Shown here in pieces: positions 12,535 through 14,836 of a DNA stretch of 14,836 bases. The position numbers and the translations under genes are program-made. Position 1 is the first letter of the stretch. Each line of letters begins with the position of its first letter. The stretch is from JAFGKM01 sp964413825. GTDB taxonomy: Bacteria; Ratteibacteria; UBA8468; B48-G9; JAFGKM01. The stretch is taken from contig CAYPTS010000054.1 of assembly GCA_964413825.1 (NCBI GenBank), positions 1 through 14,836 of the forward strand, given 5' to 3'. The notes beneath the pieces are model-generated. The model made no database searches. It had not been told where the DNA came from and saw only the letters and a program-made list of their open reading frames with translations.

Positions 12535-13249
12535 TGCCCGTTTCCAGTTTTTTTGAGACCTCTTCCATCCTGCCGTCAAAGATTATTCGGCCTTTTTCCA
12601 TCCGGATAATCCGCGTGCACAGTTTTTTTATTATCTTCATGTCATGGGAGACGATAAGTGTTGTCAGTTTGTTTTTTACATGGACATCTTTTATTGTTTC
12701 CGTGAAACTGTTTACCGTACTGCTGTCAAGCCATGCAAACATTTCGTCGAGAAGCATAATTTCGGGTTTCTGCATCAACGCCCTGGCTATAAGCATCTTT
12801 TTTTTCTCGCCTCCGGATAACTGTCCGAAGGGTTTTTTCAGCAGGTGTTTGATGCCGAGCATCGCTCCCAATTCTTCAAGCATCCGCCTTTCTTTGATGC
12901 CCGGGAAATTAAACAGTCCCAGTCTTCCGTAACTTCCCATAAGTACGGCTTCTCCGGCAGTTACCGGAAGTTTCGGGTCGATGTCAAAGTGCTGGGGGAC
13001 GTAGCCGATTTTTTCCCTTAAAGAATTTTCGTTTAAAGGCGTGAATTCCATGCCGTCTATTTCGACTTTTCCCGAAGGGATTCGGGCGAGGCCGTTTACC
13101 GCACAGAGAAGCGTGGTTTTGCCTGCTCCGTTGGGTCCGAAAATGCCTGTCATTTCTCCCTGCTCTATCTCCAGCGACAGGTTTTTAATTATCGTTTCGG
13201 TCATGTATCCGACCGATGCGTCAATGAGTTTTATTTTGGGCGGTTTCAT
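12521..13249 (-). CDS. Metal ABC transporter ATP-binding protein (ZnuC/MntA type)
   Basis: ATPase subunit of the importer. The 242-residue protein has all ABC motifs: Walker A GPNGAGKTT (38-46), Q-loop YVPQHF (Q86), signature LSGGE (144-148), Walker B IMLLDE (164-169), and H-loop SHD (H202). The sequence IDPKLPVTAGEAVLMGSYGRLGLF (90-113) is typical of the zinc/manganese subfamily. The ATG overlaps the end of the binding-protein gene by 29 nt and has only a weak ribosome site, which suggests translational coupling. Confidence 0.93.
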   Translation of the reverse strand: MKPPKIKLIDASVGYMTETIIKNLSLEIEQGEMTGIFGPNGAGKTTLLCAVNGLARIPSGKVEIDGMEFTPLNENSLREKIGYVPQHFDIDPKLPVTAGEAVLMGSYGRLGLFNFPGIKERRMLEELGAMLGIKHLLKKPFGQLSGGEKKKMLIARALMQKPEIMLLDEMFAWLDSSTVNSFTETIKDVHVKNKLTTLIVSHDMKIIKKLCTRIIRMEKGRIIFDGRMEEVSKKLETGNGIN

Positions 13250-14042
13250 AGGCGGATAGCATCCTTTTTACGTTTTCTTCAAGTGTCTGCCTTAATGTAG
13301 GTGTTCCCGGAAATACTCCGGGAAAGTTGGATATTGCCAGGTGGGGTATTTTAAGTTCATTCGATATAATCCTGCCGGTATCAGACCCTGCCTGCAGATT
13401 GTCTACAATCAGCCGGACATTTTTCTCCCTGCACAGGGCGATTAAGTTTTTTATGCCGGCAGGAGTCAATTCCTCCTTGCGTCCGTAGGTGGCGGCAACC
13501 TCAAATCCCGCATATTCAAGAACCTCTTTTATGTGGGAATTGCATACTGCCCTGATGCCTGAAATTCTGGCGTTTCCGGCGAGTTTTTTTATTGCTGTAT
13601 CCGTTTTTTCTATGTTGTCATACGCCGCCTGCCTGTTTTTTTCAAAAAAATCTCCGTATTGCGGGAATTTTTCAGCGAGAACTGCCGCTACCTTTTTGTA
13701 TGCCTGTTTCTGGTTTTCAGGTATGAGCCAGTTACCGTCAACTAAAATGATAACAGGACCAAACAGGGGATTCCCGACGGCATCTTCTATTTGTTTCAGA
13801 TAGACTTCAAATCCATGGGCAAAGAGGATGCCGCTTTTTTTCAGGTTTTGCAGGTGGCGTACCTTTAAATCGAAATGCCCGGGACATGAGCCGGCAGGGA
13901 CGAGCGTTTCCACGTTAAGTTTGTCTTTTGCTATATCCTCGACGACCGAGGAAAGAACGCTTGTTGTCGCAACCAAATCTTGCCCGCAGGCAAGCCCTGC
14001 AGTCAGCAAAAAAATAATTGAGAATAAAACTTTTCTTTTCAT
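13221..14042 (-). CDS. Metal ABC transporter substrate-binding protein (ZnuA/TroA-like), atypical metal site
   Basis: Captures the metal outside the inner membrane. The 273-residue protein (start at 14042; an upstream in-frame ATG at 14054 is also possible) has an export signal ending near GLACGQ. This is not a clean lipobox, so a lipoprotein is doubtful. The TroA-like fold shows VATTSVLSSVVEDIAKDKLNVETLVP, GHFDLK (H56), the backbone helix (about 112-150), CNSHIKEVLEYAGFEV (H170), EELTPAGIKNLI, and VDNLQAGSDTG (D214/D221 in the acidic position). The usual second histidine, in D-P-H-x-W, is missing: the matching segment reads VDGNWLIP (101-108). There is no His-rich loop. Metal choice is therefore unclear. 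Confidence 0.87.
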   Translation of the reverse strand: MKRKVLFSIIFLLTAGLACGQDLVATTSVLSSVVEDIAKDKLNVETLVPAGSCPGHFDLKVRHLQNLKKSGILFAHGFEVYLKQIEDAVGNPLFGPVIILVDGNWLIPENQKQAYKKVAAVLAEKFPQYGDFFEKNRQAAYDNIEKTDTAIKKLAGNARISGIRAVCNSHIKEVLEYAGFEVAATYGRKEELTPAGIKNLIALCREKNVRLIVDNLQAGSDTGRIISNELKIPHLAISNFPGVFPGTPTLRQTLEENVKRMLSAYETAQNKTH

Positions 14043-14078
14043 CTCACATCTCACTTTTCACGTTTCACTTCGCTGTTT

Positions 14079-14771
14079 TCAATAGGACGTATCCCAGTAC
14101 TCCCGCCATTCCGGTGCTATGACGGTTCCCTGCGCACCGCTGCCGTCTGCGTTGCTGTGGTATTCTTCGGGTTTTTTCCACTCGACGTGCCCGTCGCCGA
14201 ACAGGAGGTTGCTTCCTCCTGAATGTACGCGTACAACCGTCCAGTACGATGTGGAGCCTCCGTAAAGGATACCTTCTTCGCTCTTAATTCCTTCTGCAGA
14301 ATACGGCGGTCCTGCGCTGCATCCTCCGCTTCCGTCCGATGGCCTTCCCCAGTCAAGGATAAGTATTTTGCTTCCGGGATTGCGTATGCGTCCTGCTTTT
14401 TTTCCATCAAATCCGGGGAAAACTCCGTTGCCTACGTTATATCCCTGGCCATAATACCAGTTGGTGATTTGAGGCCTGCTCGGGCATTTTGATATTTTGC
14501 CATACATTTCGGCGGACACGTATGTCCACAGATTCTGTTTCCACTGCGTCTTGGGTACGTAACAATCATCCCAGTCAGATTTGTACATCTCAAAAGCGAT
14601 TCCCACCTGTTTAAGGTTATTCATACATACAACGCCTCTTGCCCGTTCCCTTGCCCGTGCCAGCGCCGGCAGAAGCATCGCCGCCAGGATGGCGATTATC
14701 GCCACTACGACCAGCAGTTCTATGAGGGTAAATCCATTCCTTTCTCTACTTTTTATGCCTGTTATTTTCAT
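14079..14771 (-). CDS. Type II/IV prepilin-like (pseudopilin) protein with H-x9-DG motif
   Basis: The 230-residue protein has a prepilin leader: basic SRERNG, then cleavage at G13|F14, F-T-L-I-E with E18, and a hydrophobic helix VVVAIIAILAAMLLPALARARERA (21-44). The continuation VVCMNNLKQVGIAFEMY is typical of the large prepilin families in Lentisphaerota, Planctomycetota and similar phyla. The C-terminal part has RVHSGGSNLLFGDGHVEW (181-198), matching H-x9-DG with H183 and D193. Cys50, Cys70, Cys97 and Cys151 could form disulfides. The ATG at 14771 has AAAGGGGG upstream; the longer frame runs into the promoter. Such proteins are often numerous and probably lie on the surface; the exact role is unknown. 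Confidence 0.9.
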   Translation of the reverse strand: MKITGIKSRERNGFTLIELLVVVAIIAILAAMLLPALARARERARGVVCMNNLKQVGIAFEMYKSDWDDCYVPKTQWKQNLWTYVSAEMYGKISKCPSRPQITNWYYGQGYNVGNGVFPGFDGKKAGRIRNPGSKILILDWGRPSDGSGGCSAGPPYSAEGIKSEEGILYGGSTSYWTVVRVHSGGSNLLFGDGHVEWKKPEEYHSNADGSGAQGTVIAPEWREYWDTSY

Positions 14772-14796
14772 CCGTTCCCCCTTTTTAAGTGTTACT

Positions 14797-14825
14797 ATTT
14801 TACCAATCGTGCCACTGTTTGTCAA
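14797..14825 (-). promoter_or_regulatory. Sigma70-type promoter of the prepilin-like gene
   Basis: Minus-strand TTGACA (14820-14825), a 17-bp spacer, and TAAAAT (14797-14802), 25 bp before the ATG. With no terminator visible in the 36 bp after the prepilin gene, it may also serve the ABC transporter genes. No Zur-, Fur- or MntR-type operator was recognised. Confidence 0.75.
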
Positions 14826-14836
14826 GAGATATTCAA

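Overview
The window reads as chromosomal DNA from an uncultured Gram-negative bacterium, possibly of the PVC/Lentisphaerota or Omnitrophota sort; this placement is inference. The clues are a class III-type prepilin with an H-x9-DG tail, a Uro-decarboxylase-fold protein of the kind common in those groups, an OmpA-type envelope protein, a Pseudomonas-type L-rhamnose isomerase, and tRNA genes that do not encode CCA. No transposase, integrase, CRISPR array or phage gene was seen.

Left part (1-5504), all on the minus strand. A near-consensus sigma70 promoter drives groES-groEL. These are followed by queF (queuosine precursor), a coiled-coil zinc-ribbon protein, ribonuclease HI, the RNase P RNA rnpB only 18 bp after the rnhA stop, a cluster of small palindromes, and an L-rhamnose isomerase gene. 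The zinc-ribbon, rnhA and rnpB genes form a tight RNA-metabolism block with a 1-nt ATG/stop overlap.

Middle part (5505-11135), mixed strands. Four tRNA genes (Gly-CCC, Arg-TCT, Arg-CCG, Lys-CTT) are interspersed with a 4-TM membrane protein, a small 2-TM protein, pyrE, a Uro-decarboxylase-like protein, a small secreted protein and an OmpA-like protein. Every tRNA gene here is bordered by odd repeated DNA. Three related 118-121 bp imperfect palindromes (ends TACCG/CGGTA) abut tRNA-Arg(TCT), tRNA-Arg(CCG) and tRNA-Lys. Fragments of element plus tRNA end are duplicated at a spacing of exactly 143 bp at both Arg loci. A 17-bp copy of the tRNA-Gly 3' end lies 114 bp downstream of the original. A 124-bp tandem repeat after the small secreted gene looks like a divergent relative. 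Comparing the three main copies shows compensatory changes in a 9-bp stem and a constant 7-4-7 apical hairpin with changing sequence. I regard this tRNA-associated hairpin family as the most interesting content of the window.

Right part (11136-14836), all on the minus strand. A prepilin-like gene with its own promoter is followed by a metal-type ABC transporter (binding protein, ATPase, permease; ZnuACB/MntABC class) and a SAM-dependent methyltransferase. From the binding protein onward each gene overlaps the next, so these four are probably translated from one message.
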